Shown: in pieces, positions 1-11,100 of the stretch
Numbering within the stretch: the stretch's first letter is position 1
How the letters are laid out: each line of letters opens with the position of its first letter
Source of the DNA: Pelomyxa schiedti
Taxonomy: Eukaryota > Evosea > Pelobiontida > Pelomyxidae
Length of the DNA: 64,000 bases
Assembly (NCBI GenBank): GCA_020536535.1
Contig: JAHLWZ010000022.1
Location: 88,011 to 152,010 of the forward strand
Reading direction: 5' to 3'
The notes under the pieces: model-generated
What the model was told of the DNA's origin: nothing
The model's database searches: none
Seen by the model: the letters and a program-made list of their open reading frames with translations, nothing else
Translations under genes and position numbers: made by a program

Positions 1-859
1 CCTCTTGTACCTTTTTATCATCTTCCAGCTGTGTTGATTAGAATACTTTACCTTAGGTTTGGTTAACCTTTTGTTCTAGTTCATGTATTTTCAGTTCATA
101 ACGCCTTAGTGTAACTTCCTGATTTTTGAGAGCACTTCAAATGGATTAGCAAGAAAAAAAAGGACATCCCAGTACCTAAATTCTGATTGGTAGTCAGCGA
201 CCTGAGAGCGAAGTTGTTTAACTTCCCCTTCTAGCTCACCAAATCTCGCTTCACGTTTTTGTTTCTCTTCCTGGATGTTCTGTTATTGAGACATATCTTA
301 CCTCTAATATGAGATTGTATTCTATAATAATTTACACTGTTGACATTTCACCACAACAAACATACCACACCGTGAGTTGGCCAATGACTTGCAAGGGGTC
401 AGGAATCGTGGAAAGAAGAGTTTGCATTGCTAAAAAAGCTTGTTCAGCTTGCTTGCAACCCAGTGTGAGTCTGTTTACTTCTTCCTAAACAATGTCACAA
501 AGTGATTTCAGCACACACAACAAATCCCACCTGATACAAAGTGATCAAAGGAGTCACCAGGCGAATTTTATCCGTATCCGATGCAGCTTTGAATTCTTGT
601 CGCCAGAGTTCAATGTTGGGATTTCGTTTCTGGCGGAGAGGAAAAACACTCACCTTTTGTATTATCCATAAGTTGTTTCCTGGACGACTGCCTGCTTTCC
701 TTATTTTTTGCAATAGATGCAGCCTGCTGGTCCCATTGCTGCCTCGTGGAGCCCAGGTCCAACCCTACCCCGAGGTTATGTACAATGGATCGAAAACACC
801 AATTGTGGGTGCCTACCTTTCCACAGTTCAATAAACGTGTTGCTCGTCGACTGACTCAT
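1..859 (-). CDS. CASP: CASP-like Golgi coiled-coil protein (5' part)
   Basis: Homologue of CASP, the Golgi-membrane coiled-coil protein encoded in animals by an isoform of CUX1 and in yeast by COY1, which works in vesicle tethering within the Golgi. I splice the exons as 859-817, 764-654, 586-531, 484-371, 279-176, 134-68 and 28 to beyond the left edge. The start is the ATG at 859 (MSQSTSNTFIELWKG). The N-terminus follows the CASP pattern of a tryptophan-containing first segment, a Q/K-rich helix, then PLITLYQEEVNRLT, a short IPDP motif and the KNQEVTLRRYELKIHELEQ heptad region, in the same order and spacing as the animal protein. The long coiled coil and the expected C-terminal membrane anchor lie outside the window. 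Introns are 31-91 bases. The family call is secure; the exact end of the second exon is the least certain junction. Confidence 0.85.
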
Positions 860-1076
860 CACCCTCGCCAACGTGAGGAATAGAAGAAAAAGTAAAGCAA
901 TTAACAGATTTGGGTGGGAGAGAAATCTAATCTTTTGGCTGCCTGGAGCGACAGTGCCACAAGTTTGGTTGTGAGACATGCCTCAATCCCAAAAAGGAGA
1001 GGGGCTTTGAGCTTTTTTCTTTTGTTTTGGTTTACTTATGTGCATGTATTAATAGGGCTGGGCAAGTTATTGTCTT

Positions 1077-2853
1077 CTATGAGCTCAGAAACACAACAGA
1101 TTTGAGTTCTCGTTGATCTCGTACTGAAACTGCAGGCAAACAAGTGCCAGCAACAATCGGGCCCTCCTGTAAGTTGTGAGCACATAGGCAGGGATGCAAA
1201 CTACACACCTGCCAAAATGTCGACATAGTTGCCCTATTGAAAGGTACTTTTGGTGGATCCCAGACATGAACAATAGGTGTGTTTGACAAGTTAGCAAGCA
1301 AGATTATGTAGCACATTTCTTCATGCAGCTTGTGGAGTGTGTCTGCCACGTCCTTGTGACCAGAGCAAATTTGAAGAAACTTACTGCCCTTGAGGTGATT
1401 TTTGGAGAGCTCCTTAATTTTAAACAGTTGCAGGTGATTCCTTCGCATGTACTCATAAATAAAGCTTTCAGCCAATTCGTCACGTGTTTCACTGGTTGCC
1501 AGGGGTGAGAACACTTCTTTTTTGAGACCGTCAATTTGAAGGGTTATGAGTGTTTCAGTTGCTTTGAAAATTTGTAGGCAAAAACCGCTCTGCTTTGACG
1601 GAATATTACATTGAGTTAATGAGAGCTTGTCATAAACGAAATTGGCGAACATCTGTACTATAGTTGGGGCTATATGAAGTTCGAGATAAAGGTACATTGT
1701 CCCGAAACTCTTTGTATCTAGAAATGATTTCATGTAGCAGAGGAAAACCATTGGTCAAGGAAGGTGCCTCGCCTATAACAGGACAGAGGGGAGTAGCCTC
1801 TGAGGGCCTAGATTCCAATTCGGCTACCTTACGTTGTAGTTCCCAGATTTGCTGTATGGAGTGAGTAAAGATTTTCTTCTAGATGGGAGCAACCTTATTC
1901 TTTAACCGCTCTTCCTGTCTAAGTTGGGATATTGTCACCTCAGACTCCACCTGGTTCTGATTGTTGCAACAGGCAGAAGCGGTATAGTTTTGTGAAGTGA
2001 GTGAGCGTTTGCTAATATTGTGGCATGCTTCCTCCATCTGCCTACATATTTCCGACAAGTTCTGAATGTCCTGGGCGGTTTTCTCCAGCTCAACTTCTTT
2101 GGTGGAGCAATCGCCCTCCCTTGTTATGCACGCGTCCTCTCGCTTACGGCACTCCTCCTCCGCTCGTTGCAGCGCAGCGTCCCTTTCCTTGAATTCCTCT
2201 TCACTCCGTTGCAACACAGTGTCCCGTTCCCTGAACGCATCTTCACTCCTTTGCAGCTGAGCTTCCCTTTTCCTAAACTCCTCCTCACTCCTCTGTAGCT
2301 CCGCCTCCCTTTTCCTGAGCTCGGCTTCCTCCAGTTGCAGCTGAGCCTCCTTTTGCCTGAGCTGCTCCGCAGTATGCGCCAGAGCAAGTCTTTCGCGGTC
2401 CCCCTCTTCCGTGCCGCAGCCACCGTGCCCGTGGTGCTGCTGGTGCTGGTGCTGGTGCTGCTGCTGCTGCTCCTCTTCGGAACTCCCCCTTCGGCTATGC
2501 GAGGCGTGCCTTGCATCGCCTGCCGAATGGCCCTCGCTATCAACCGGGTCCGCGCGTTTGATAACTACCACGACGCTTTTGGGGGCCGCGCGTGACGGCG
2601 ACGTTGACGTGGCCGAGCTTCCCCCGCCGGTGACGTAGGTTGTGGTTGTGGTTGTGGTTGTACATGATGATGTACATGTAGGCGGCGAGGCTGGTTGTGG
2701 TGCCCCCGACCGGGCCGTTGTTGTTGCGCCTTTCCTGCGTATGAGTTCCTCCTGGGCCTTCTCTTTATCTCGGGAAGAAAGTTTCTTCCTAGCAAGTTTG
2801 CTGTCATTTTCACCTGTTGGCCCACTGTTGGTGCTTCGACTGCGCAGGTTCAT
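1077..2853 (-). CDS. Coiled-coil protein with unknown C-terminal domain, tandem paralogue A
   Basis: Exons 2853-1894, 1851-1696, 1652-1209 and 1166-1077 give a 549-residue protein. The N-terminus is low complexity (Thr-rich, then a Gln/His tract), followed by a long coiled coil holding five 14-residue repeats of the type LQRSEEEFRKREAQ. The C-terminal 200 residues begin with NGFPLLHEIISRYKEFRDN and continue through FANFVYDKL to RDQRELK near the end. The neighbouring gene at 2927-4832 has the same C-terminal domain with introns at matching places, so the two are tandem duplicates. I do not recognise the domain. No membrane segment or signal peptide is visible. The acceptor of the last exon was chosen because that frame restores LPAV..D.RELK, shared with the paralogue. 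A cytoskeletal or scaffolding role would only be a guess. Confidence 0.72.
2131..2340 (-). repeat. Five 42-base tandem repeats inside the coiled coil
   Basis: Five successive 14-residue units encoded by 42 bases each, of the form LQRSEEEFRKREAQ with small changes (LQLEEAEL, LQRSEDAF, LQRSEEEF, LQRAEEEC). The unit keeps the coiled-coil register. The paralogue next door lacks this array, so the expansion is probably recent and confined to this copy. Confidence 0.8.
2639..2661. repeat. GTTGTG microsatellite encoding Thr
   Basis: Near-perfect GTTGTG hexanucleotide repeat in the first exon of the coiled-coil gene, read on the minus strand as a run of threonines. A second array of the same unit lies at 8192-8219. 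Confidence 0.8.
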
Positions 2854-2926
2854 CGTTTGTATTTTTGCACAGAGAATAATAAAATAACAAAGTTTTTCTT
2901 TTTTGTGTGTAGCCAGCTCAACTTGG

Positions 2927-4832
2927 CTACCATCTAGGTTTTACAAGAACAGTGGCTTTGAGCTCCCGGTGGTCGCCAGTGAAAACAGCTGGCAAAACGA
3001 CCAGACTTGCAAGGTAGACCTTTGTGGGGTTGTTCAGGTCCTCTTCTTGCTGAAATAAAATTAGTCACACGTTCAAACAAGATGAAGTATCCGCATACTG
3101 TGTAGAATTTCTCCATTGTGGTTTTATCAAATTGAGTTCCAACTCCACTCCAAACATGCGTGATTTCGGTATTTGAAATGTGAACCAAAATCATCATATT
3201 CAGAGCTGACTCGATAATTCGAGACACATCACGGTAGTCTGTTTTGAGGCCGCCGTAATATTGCATATTCAGCACTCGCCCAACCTCACGAACCATGAGG
3301 GGGATGTCAAACAGGTTCTTGTAGTTTCGTCTATAATACTCCATCAGAAAGTTCTGTGTATATGAGTCGAGTGCAGTAAGAAGAAATGCTCCGGCCACTC
3401 TTCTCTGGATATTCTGGATTTCTTTCACCACAAAGTCCTCACTGCTATGAAAAAGCTGGCAACAGAATTGCGCTTGCGCCTCTGGTGTCTGGTAACTGCG
3501 ATACAATGGTAGCTTGTCCCATACAAAATTTGCCAACTCCTTCGCGGAAGTCAAGGAAATATGAGAAGCAGAGACAAACTGTATCCCGAAATTCTTTGTA
3601 GGCTCTCAGAATCTCATGTAAAAGTGGAAAACCGTTGGTTATGGAGGCAGCAGCGCCTGGAACAAGCGGAACTGTTGTCTCTCTGAGACGCTTTTCAAGC
3701 TCAGAAACTTTTTGTTCCAAGTCCCAGTGAGCCTTTGAGTGTGAATTAAGAGGAAAAAAAAAAGGGGGTGGAAATTGACCTTATTTTTTTGGCGTACTTC
3801 ATCCTCCAGTTTTGCTTTCTCGATTTCAAATGTTGTTATCTAATCGCGAATGAGGGGATTTCAGAGAAATGAAAAATAGACCTGCTGACGGGCAGTCCCC
3901 AGCTGTACTTTGAGTTCTTTTGTTCTAGAGAGTTCTTCCAAGAAGGAATTATGTTGACTCAATCTTCCAACTTGAAGCTGCATACTATCCACCAGTTGTT
4001 TCAAGAGTTGAGGCGGTGCAGGGGTTTGTTCTGCCTGTTTCAACTGAGCGTCTTTCTGTCGGAGGCTCTCCTCGGTTTTTTTAAGAACCAACTCCCTCGA
4101 TGCGCACATACATTCTCTCTGCTTTAACATTTCTTCCCTTTCACTCATTGATGCTTCTTTTCTTGTAATAGTTTCTTCTCGATTACGAAGGTCGGCCTCC
4201 TTTTCCTTATTCTCATCCACTCCTGAACCCGGAGCTGCATCTTTTCTTACAAAATGCTCTTCTATCAAAGATGCATATATTTGATTTTGTTCTTCCAGTC
4301 TCCGTTCTTGATCTTGGAATGTAGATACCTCACCATTCAGTTTGAGACAGAATGTCTCGAGCACGGAGCGTCTTTCATCCAGAGATTGGATTAAATCCTT
4401 CAGCAGTTTCTCCTGCAAGTCTAATTGTGACTGGCGGTCAATGCCCACTTGCTGTTGCGCTTTGAGAGTTTGTACTTGAGAGAGCAATTCGGTCTTCTCT
4501 TTTTCAAGGGACTGTATTTGTTGGTCTTTGAGGCGGAACTCTCCCTGATATGCTGCCCAACACCGCTCGTTTGCCTCCGCAGTTGCTCTGGAAAGTATTG
4601 CCTGCCTTTCGCTATTGTTCAGCTGTCTCACGTGCTCCAGCTGTCTTGTTTCTGCCTTAACTTGCTCCTGGAGCCTGGAAAGAGTGCTCATCCGTTCCTC
4701 TATTTGGAGGGCCAGGTTATTGCTCAAGACCGTTCTAGGGTCGATTTCCATCACAGTACTTACACTGCCTGTCGGTACTTGGTGTGCAACAACCGACGAG
4801 GAACCAGTAATGCCCGGCAATGACCCCGACAT
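2927..4832 (-). CDS. Coiled-coil protein with unknown C-terminal domain, tandem paralogue B
   Basis: Exons 4832-3882, 3839-3780, 3732-3580, 3539-3099 and 3049-2927 give 575 residues ending in KPRW. Residues from about 40 to 370 are almost entirely coiled coil (Q, E, K and L rich, for example LQEQVKAETRQLEHVRQL). The C-terminal domain starts NGFPLLHEILRAYKEFRDT, continues ELANFVWDKLPLY and ends TGDHRELKATVLV. It matches paralogue A residue for residue at the conserved positions and shares its exon borders. It has one more coiled-coil exon than A and none of the low-complexity N-terminus. The start ATG follows an A-rich leader. It is divergently arranged with the HSPA12-VWA gene, with 169 bases between start codons. 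I know no function for the domain. Confidence 0.75.
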
Positions 4833-5001
4833 ACCCTTTTTTTTTGTTTATTTGGTCTTTGGTGTCAACCCAACGGCACCTAAGTTAAGAACCAACTAGC
4901 TCATGTCCAACTTGGCTTTCAAAATTCCTGGCAGTACTTTGGTGGGTAGGTGGGACAACCAAAAAGCAGTAAAAAAAACAAAAACACCCGATAAAACCAA
5001 A

Positions 5002-7734
5002 ATGGCGGCCTCCACCCCCGCAAGTTCGACAACACCCACCAGCAGCTCCTGGAGTAAATACGCAGTCATATGCGCTGTTGACTTCGGAACAGCGCGAACT
5101 GGGTTTGCGTGGCTGTACACCCAGAATCCAGGGGAGGTGTATGACAACCCGCCATGGCCTCAGACTCCAGGGGGTTACCCAAAGACTTCCACCGAGATCA
5201 TACTTACCAAAGACACGCACGAGGTTGTTGCGTTTGGATTCGCTGCTCGTAACCAGATGGCATCGATGAACGACGCCGCGGCGGCGAAGGTTTTGCNNNN
5301 NNNNNNNNNNNNNNNNNNNNNNNNNNNNNNNNNNNNNNNNNNNNNNNNNNNNNNNNNNNNNNNNNNNNNNNNNNNNNNNNNNNNNNNNNNNNNNNNTACC
5401 CAAAGACTTCCACCGAGATCATACTTACCAAAGACACGCACGAGGTTGTTGCGTTTGGATTCGCTGCTCGTAACCAGATGGCATCGATGAACGACGCCGC
5501 GGCGGCGAAGGTTTTGCACTTCTCCAAGTTTAAGATGTTTCTGGACCCAAATTCGGCCAGAGCTGTGCAGGTAAAAGCATCAAACTGTGATGAAACTTTG
5601 CCACTGGTCGAAGTCATTTCAAAGGTGCTGGAGACTGTCAAAAAGGAGGCATTGAAGGTATTTGCGTCGCAAGGAAGAACCCTTGTAGCAAATTCAATTT
5701 TGTGGGTTCTCACTGTTCCTGCAATCTGGGATTCCGCTGCTAAGACCATTATGACGGAGGCTGCTCAAAGGGCTGGCTACGGGACAGATAACGTAATGCT
5801 AGCACTGGAACCAGAGGCTGCTTCACTCTATTGCATGTTTAAGTCAACGCTGCCTACGCAGTTTCATAGACCAGGAACGAGGTATATCATAATTGATGCC
5901 GGCGGCGGTACTGTAGATATTACAGTTCATGAGATTCAATCGGATTTATCAGTTCATGAACTATTGCCGGCTTCTGGTGGTGCTTGGGGTTCAACATATG
6001 TAGATGACGGCATGTTGAGGCTAATTGAAGAGATTTTTGGGCAGACTGCAATTGCTGCAGCACGTAAGTTTCCTGATTGGGTAGAAGTTCTGGAGAAGAT
6101 AGAGTCAAATAAAATGAGTTGTACGCCAGAATCAGTTGCTGAAGGCGCTCTCAGGAACTTGGATTTTGCTCTAGTGACAGAAGTTTTGAAGGGTACCACA
6201 ATTAAAGACTGCATCGCCAGGTTTAATACTTCAAAACCTGGCATGAATCTCACCTGTCGTGGATCTTCTACTGTCCGGATTTCCTCCAAAATAATCAGTG
6301 ACATTATTACTCCGTTGGCCAAAAAAGCAGCCGACCATGTTGCCACACTCCTCGAATCTGTGGATGTTTCACTTATTCTCCTTGTTGGTGGATTCAGTGA
6401 AAGCCCAATTTATCAAAAGATTTTCAGGGATCGATTCGCAACTGACACGAGGCTCGTTATTATTCCACAGAGGCCAGGCTTTGCCGTACTTTTTGGAGCT
6501 GTCCTATTTGGACTCAATCCAGGAGTAATATCCAGCAGATCATCAATGTATACATATGGAATAGATATGATGGAACTGTGGAACTCAGACAAACATGGCT
6601 CGCGCCCGAAAATTGTAGCGGACGGGAAGAACTACTGTGGGAATGTGTTTGATATATTCATCATGGCCGGGCAACCTGTTGACCTGGTAAGTCAGGTCAG
6701 ACGAGTATATACTCCAGTAAGTCCAGACCAGGCGGAAGTAGAACTTTGTGTCTATAGAAGCAAAAATAAGAGTCCCAAATTCACAAACGAGGAGGGAGTG
6801 AAATATGTTGGAGTTCTTTCGTTACCTCTTTCTGATATTGGAAGACCAATTGCTGACAGGCAAGTTGAGGTCTTAATGAAGTTTGGAGGAACCAATATAA
6901 CTGTTTCGGCAATACACAAAAATAGTGGGGAACTAGTCAATGCACAGTACCGGGAATACTTGAGTGAGTATTTATTTTCTACATCAAGGAAATTAAATAT
7001 GGTGACATATACCAGATGACGCTGAACTACCCCAAAAACCAGTAGCAACTAGTCCCTATTCCATTGATCTATGTTTTGCAATGGTGTGTATTCTGTGTCT
7101 TGAAAGTACCCTTTCTCACCTACCAAAGGATTGCACCGGTTCTATGTCAAGCTGGATAACTCGAACGAAGGAGGAAGTTGTGTCTATTGCAGGGCAAATA
7201 CGGTCGCGATTTGCCAAGTCCAGTCTGCGAATTGCCTTTATTGGCTACCGCGATCACTGCGACACTCCCATTCATGCTATACACCCCTTCAACGAGGATG
7301 CCGGCAGCATGAAAATATTTCTAGAAGCAGTGAAAGCCACGGGGGGCGGAGACACCCCAGAAGACGTACTCGGAGCACTGATGGCTTGCTCTCAGCAGAA
7401 ATGGACTTCTTCAGCCCGAGTGCTGGTCCACATTGGAGACGCCCCGTGCCACGGCACAATGTACCACTCGTGCGGCGACGACTCGTACCCGGACGGAGAC
7501 CCCAATGGCCTGACCCATGACTTTGTGCTGCGTAAGCTGGCCGCGTTGAAGATAGACTACTACTTCATGAAGTTGAACAACAGCACCGACCAGATGGCGA
7601 ACATTTACAGCAACACGTACAAGGCAGTGTCTGGGAGGCCCATACACATGATCGACATCGGGTCCAACGTAGCAGCACTTCTGCCAACCGTCGTGGAGTG
7701 TGTTGTAAAGTCCATCACCAAACTGAGCCAGTAA
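5002..7734 (+). CDS. HSPA12-type Hsp70-like ATPase fused to a VWA domain
   Basis: Coding exons are 5002-5296 joined to 5518-6963 (after removing the assembly duplication), 7016-7083 and 7129-7734, giving 804 residues with an intact frame. Residues about 20-560 are an HSPA12-like ATPase: phosphate motif AVDFGTARTG near residue 27, second phosphate motif DAGGGTVDI near 226, adenosine motif LVGGFSESP near 389. It lacks the classical Hsp70 substrate-binding domain, as HSPA12 proteins do. Residues about 595-804 are a VWA domain with the MIDAS-like DCTGSMSSW at 604, of the kind found in VWA/alpha-kinase proteins, with the GGGDTPEDVLGAL segment behind it. I chose the ATG at 5002 (AAAATGGCG context); an upstream in-frame ATG at 4903 would add 33 residues. 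The fusion suggests metal-dependent protein binding joined to an ATP switch, which is inference. Confidence 0.85.
5176..5517. other. Assembly gap flanked by an exact 121-base duplication
   Basis: Bases 5176-5296 are repeated exactly at 5397-5517, and the 100 bases between them (5297-5396) are N. Collapsing one copy together with the Ns keeps the HSPA12 reading frame open and gives the expected uninterrupted domain. The simplest explanation is two overlapping contig ends that were scaffolded instead of merged. No coding sequence is missing. Confidence 0.93.
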
Positions 7735-8169
7735 CAACTGTAATTTTCGGATAAAAAAAACCTCAAATACGGCGAAAACAAAGAAATTCAAATGAGTGCA
7801 TAGGTGCTGCTCCCTTCACCGTTTCTCCAACCCCCCACCTTCGAACCATGCCAAGTTTTAGAATGGAAATCAAGTTGTGTTGTTTAGCTGAAGGGTTAGA
7901 TTATGGCGATCAGATCAAATCCGCGAAAAAAGAACTTGTTCTTATCCCATACTTCTTCAAGAACAGATGCACAGGGATGTTGTGTTGGAGGAGCAAGTGA
8001 AGAAACAACATAAACAAAAGTTTTTTTTCTTTGTTTCCCCAGGGTGGCGGCACTGACTGGCTTATGTACATGACCACCCTGAAGCGGTAATCTGACTTGA
8101 CTGCAAAGTGCATCATCAGAGGTCTTTATTTTATTCAGCCAAGTGAGGGGGGTCTGGTAGTAAAATAAG
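7735..8169. other. Intergenic region between convergent genes
   Basis: About 435 bases between the stop codons of the HSPA12-VWA gene and the first giant GTPase gene. It is AT-rich with several A or T runs that may hold polyadenylation signals for both genes. I see no ORF with family resemblance and no RNA gene. Confidence 0.5.
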
Positions 8170-11100
8170 TTATGGTTGTTGAGCCATCGACGTTGTGGTT
8201 GTGGTTGTGGTTGTGGTTTGAGTTGGGGATCTGCAAATTGCCTCAGTCAGAGTGAGTCTAGAATGACTTGGTGGTGCTAAAGCTAATCTGTTAGGCTCCT
8301 GGTTATCAGGGCTTGTGGGGGCTTCCATAATGTTGGGCATCAATGAAACATTTTGTGGTGGCACACTGGCAATCATTTTGAGAGTTTCTGCCAGTTGGGG
8401 TATCTCTGTGTGGCGGTGCTGTCCAACATTGCCTGCCAGTTCCATCATTTTCTCCTCTGCCCCCCAGGCACCAATACTGATGCAGTAAATTGGTACCTTT
8501 CCTTGAAACTCTTTGAAGATTGCACAGAGCTCTTTTTTCCCCGTCTTGTCACCTCCATCAGAGACAACAATGAGCTGTGCGGAAAATTCGTCCCTTTTTG
8601 GAGACTGTTAAGACGGAAGCTTGAGAGGGAAAATTAATACCAATTTGTACTTCGTAGTACTTCTTGGCACTTGAGCAATGCAGGAGAAAACGCTGTTGAA
8701 CTCCCAAAAGGGCCGGAAACCTTTGATTCAAATTCGAGTGCTTCCTCACGTGTACACGGTGGTATTACATGATCCACTCCTCCAGAGAAGAAGACGAAAC
8801 TGTACAAATCATTTGGATTGTCTCTTCGCTGGATATAAGTCTTCACACTGATCACAAGTGCTTCCCACGCGTTACTATAGCCGGTTCCCCAAGAGTACAA
8901 AGCACTCTTCATAGAGGAGGACCTGTCAAGACAAAAAACTACGTGCAGGTCTTGTGGGGTCCCGTGCAAGTGGCTGAACAGGTGCCCATCTTCCGAAGCA
9001 TAACCCACTTGTTCCAGAAAAGTGGTCTTTCTGCCTTTGTTGAGAGGACACGGGGGATGCCACAGCGGAAGTAAACACATGACTCTGTCTCTATGGGAAT
9101 TGCAACAGGCGTGAGGGCACTGTTTGAACGATGGAATCTGCTCTGGTGCGCACGGATCCACAAAGTTGATGAAGTTCCAGTATTTTTCGTGGGTGAGTTC
9201 ATCCTTTGGAGAGTCTGGATCTGGGTTGTACTGCACAACGGCGTGTCGTAGGCCTTCTTCTCCCCTTGAGCAGGTGGTTTTGGACTTGCATGGGAGTACG
9301 TGGATATGCCCTCTTCCACCTTCAACACAGAATGAATCGCACATTTTTGCCCATCCCACTTCTCCCGCGCGGTATACTTGCCCGTGTAGCTCAATATCGT
9401 TTTCTGTTGAAACAAAGTGTGCATGTATCATTTTGCCATGACGGCCGGTATCGTGTTGTCCCTTGTGCCCAAACTTAAGCTGACAGTTGTAGCCACAGGC
9501 TGGGCACACCTCAAGGCAGAAATGATGAGTGGAGTGCTCACTGTGTCTATGACTGTCACCGTGTGTCAATTTTCCTTCAGGTATCATTGCACAACAAGGT
9601 AGTTTTCTTTGCTCCGGTACAGTGATTGTATCGTACTCGATGTTCGGCTCCTTCACCGAAACACGGAATGTAACTGGTCTTCGAATGTACTTTACCTCGC
9701 AACAGCCATCTTGGTTGCAGATCTCTGGACATCTGTGAGCGTTGGCACATAAGTGGGTATTTGCGGTGGAGTCTTCATTTCCATGAAAGTGGTGGGAGGC
9801 GCATGTATTCCGACAGTTTTGGGAGAAGAAACAAGCATGCAAGCACTTATTCATCCCGCAGTCGTGTTGTTTGTGGCTGTCACAGGAAAGTTTGCAGCGT
9901 CGTGCGCAAGGTTGCCCTCCAGGACCAATTGCCGAACAGGGATCTCCACACGTGTGACTTCGAGCACTGCACTTGCAGCCACCGTCGTGGTTAAGTGGGA
10001 GACTGCAGAATTTGTTGCAACCATCTCTGTCTAAGAGTTGGCAGGTTTTATTGCAGGTATGACCCTGCCGGCAGTCGTGCGCTCCACTATGGGCAGACGT
10101 GTAGAAACATTGGGTTTTTTTCCCAAGCTGATTGCAGTTAACACAGTGGTCTTCGCAGTGGTGAGACCCACAGCAGTCGTGCTCGCCCGAATGTTGACGT
10201 AGAAGCAAGCAAAGCAATCCACAGTTATCACAAGTATTCGTGCAAAGTGCTAGTGCATCCAGTTGTTGCATGGCACGTGCGACTTCGGTCTGGAATGCAA
10301 TAACATTTTGGTCTTCTCTCCATTCCGCCTTTATGTTGGAACTGATCCACAGTTTTACATGGTTCTTGCGGCTTTCTATAACAAGCTCCACAAACTTCTT
10401 GAATTGATCACGTCCGCTTTGGACTGATTGTTTGATTTTTGGAAAGTACTTTTCAAATTGAGCCTTTAACTCGTTTCGTATTCGAAGTAAATCTTGTTCG
10501 TCTGTTGTGTCCAGATTAAAATGCGAGATGGGAATTCTTAAGCCAGAAAGCTCGACTTCGTCACAAGAAATGACCTCTCTGGTCAGGAAATTGGTGAGCT
10601 GTCCAACAGGACTGGTGACTTTGGTTCTCCCATAAGATATGGCTGAAGGAAGCCCTTTTTGAAGCTTTTTAATAGCAATTTTCACATCCTGACCGACAAG
10701 AGAAGACCAGTCCTTCAAATTCAGCTTGGCTAATAACAACTTCATCTCATCTACGAACTCGGCGCCCAGGAACTGCGATCTTTGTTCCTGAAGGAGTGTC
10801 TTGCACCTTTCCAAGCTTTCATTATATCCAGGGGTACCGAAGTGGTGACACAGTATAAACTCAAACTGTCCGGAAAACATGCATGTAAGAAAATTATTTC
10901 CCTGGTTCTGCGAGATGAGCTCACGGAATTTGGACTCAAACTCCGCCCCTAAGCTGCTTATGTCCCTTTCCTCAACATCTCTTGCCATCAGAGCAAAGAA
11001 CCCTCTGAAGAGTTTTTCATCACCGTGCACTAGTCCAATGCCCCGCTGAAACTTTTGGAACATCTGCTCAGTTTCCCGGTCAACATTCAATGCAGTCCGG

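Noticed and set aside
630-653. 24-base intron in the CASP gene
   Set aside because: Removing it does not give the needed frame; a 67-base intron (653-587) does, and restores alignment with CASP.
2934-3060. C-terminus ending in HCSCKT for paralogue B
   Set aside because: It comes from reading through an intron. Splicing 3098-3050 restores HRELKATVL, shared with paralogue A.
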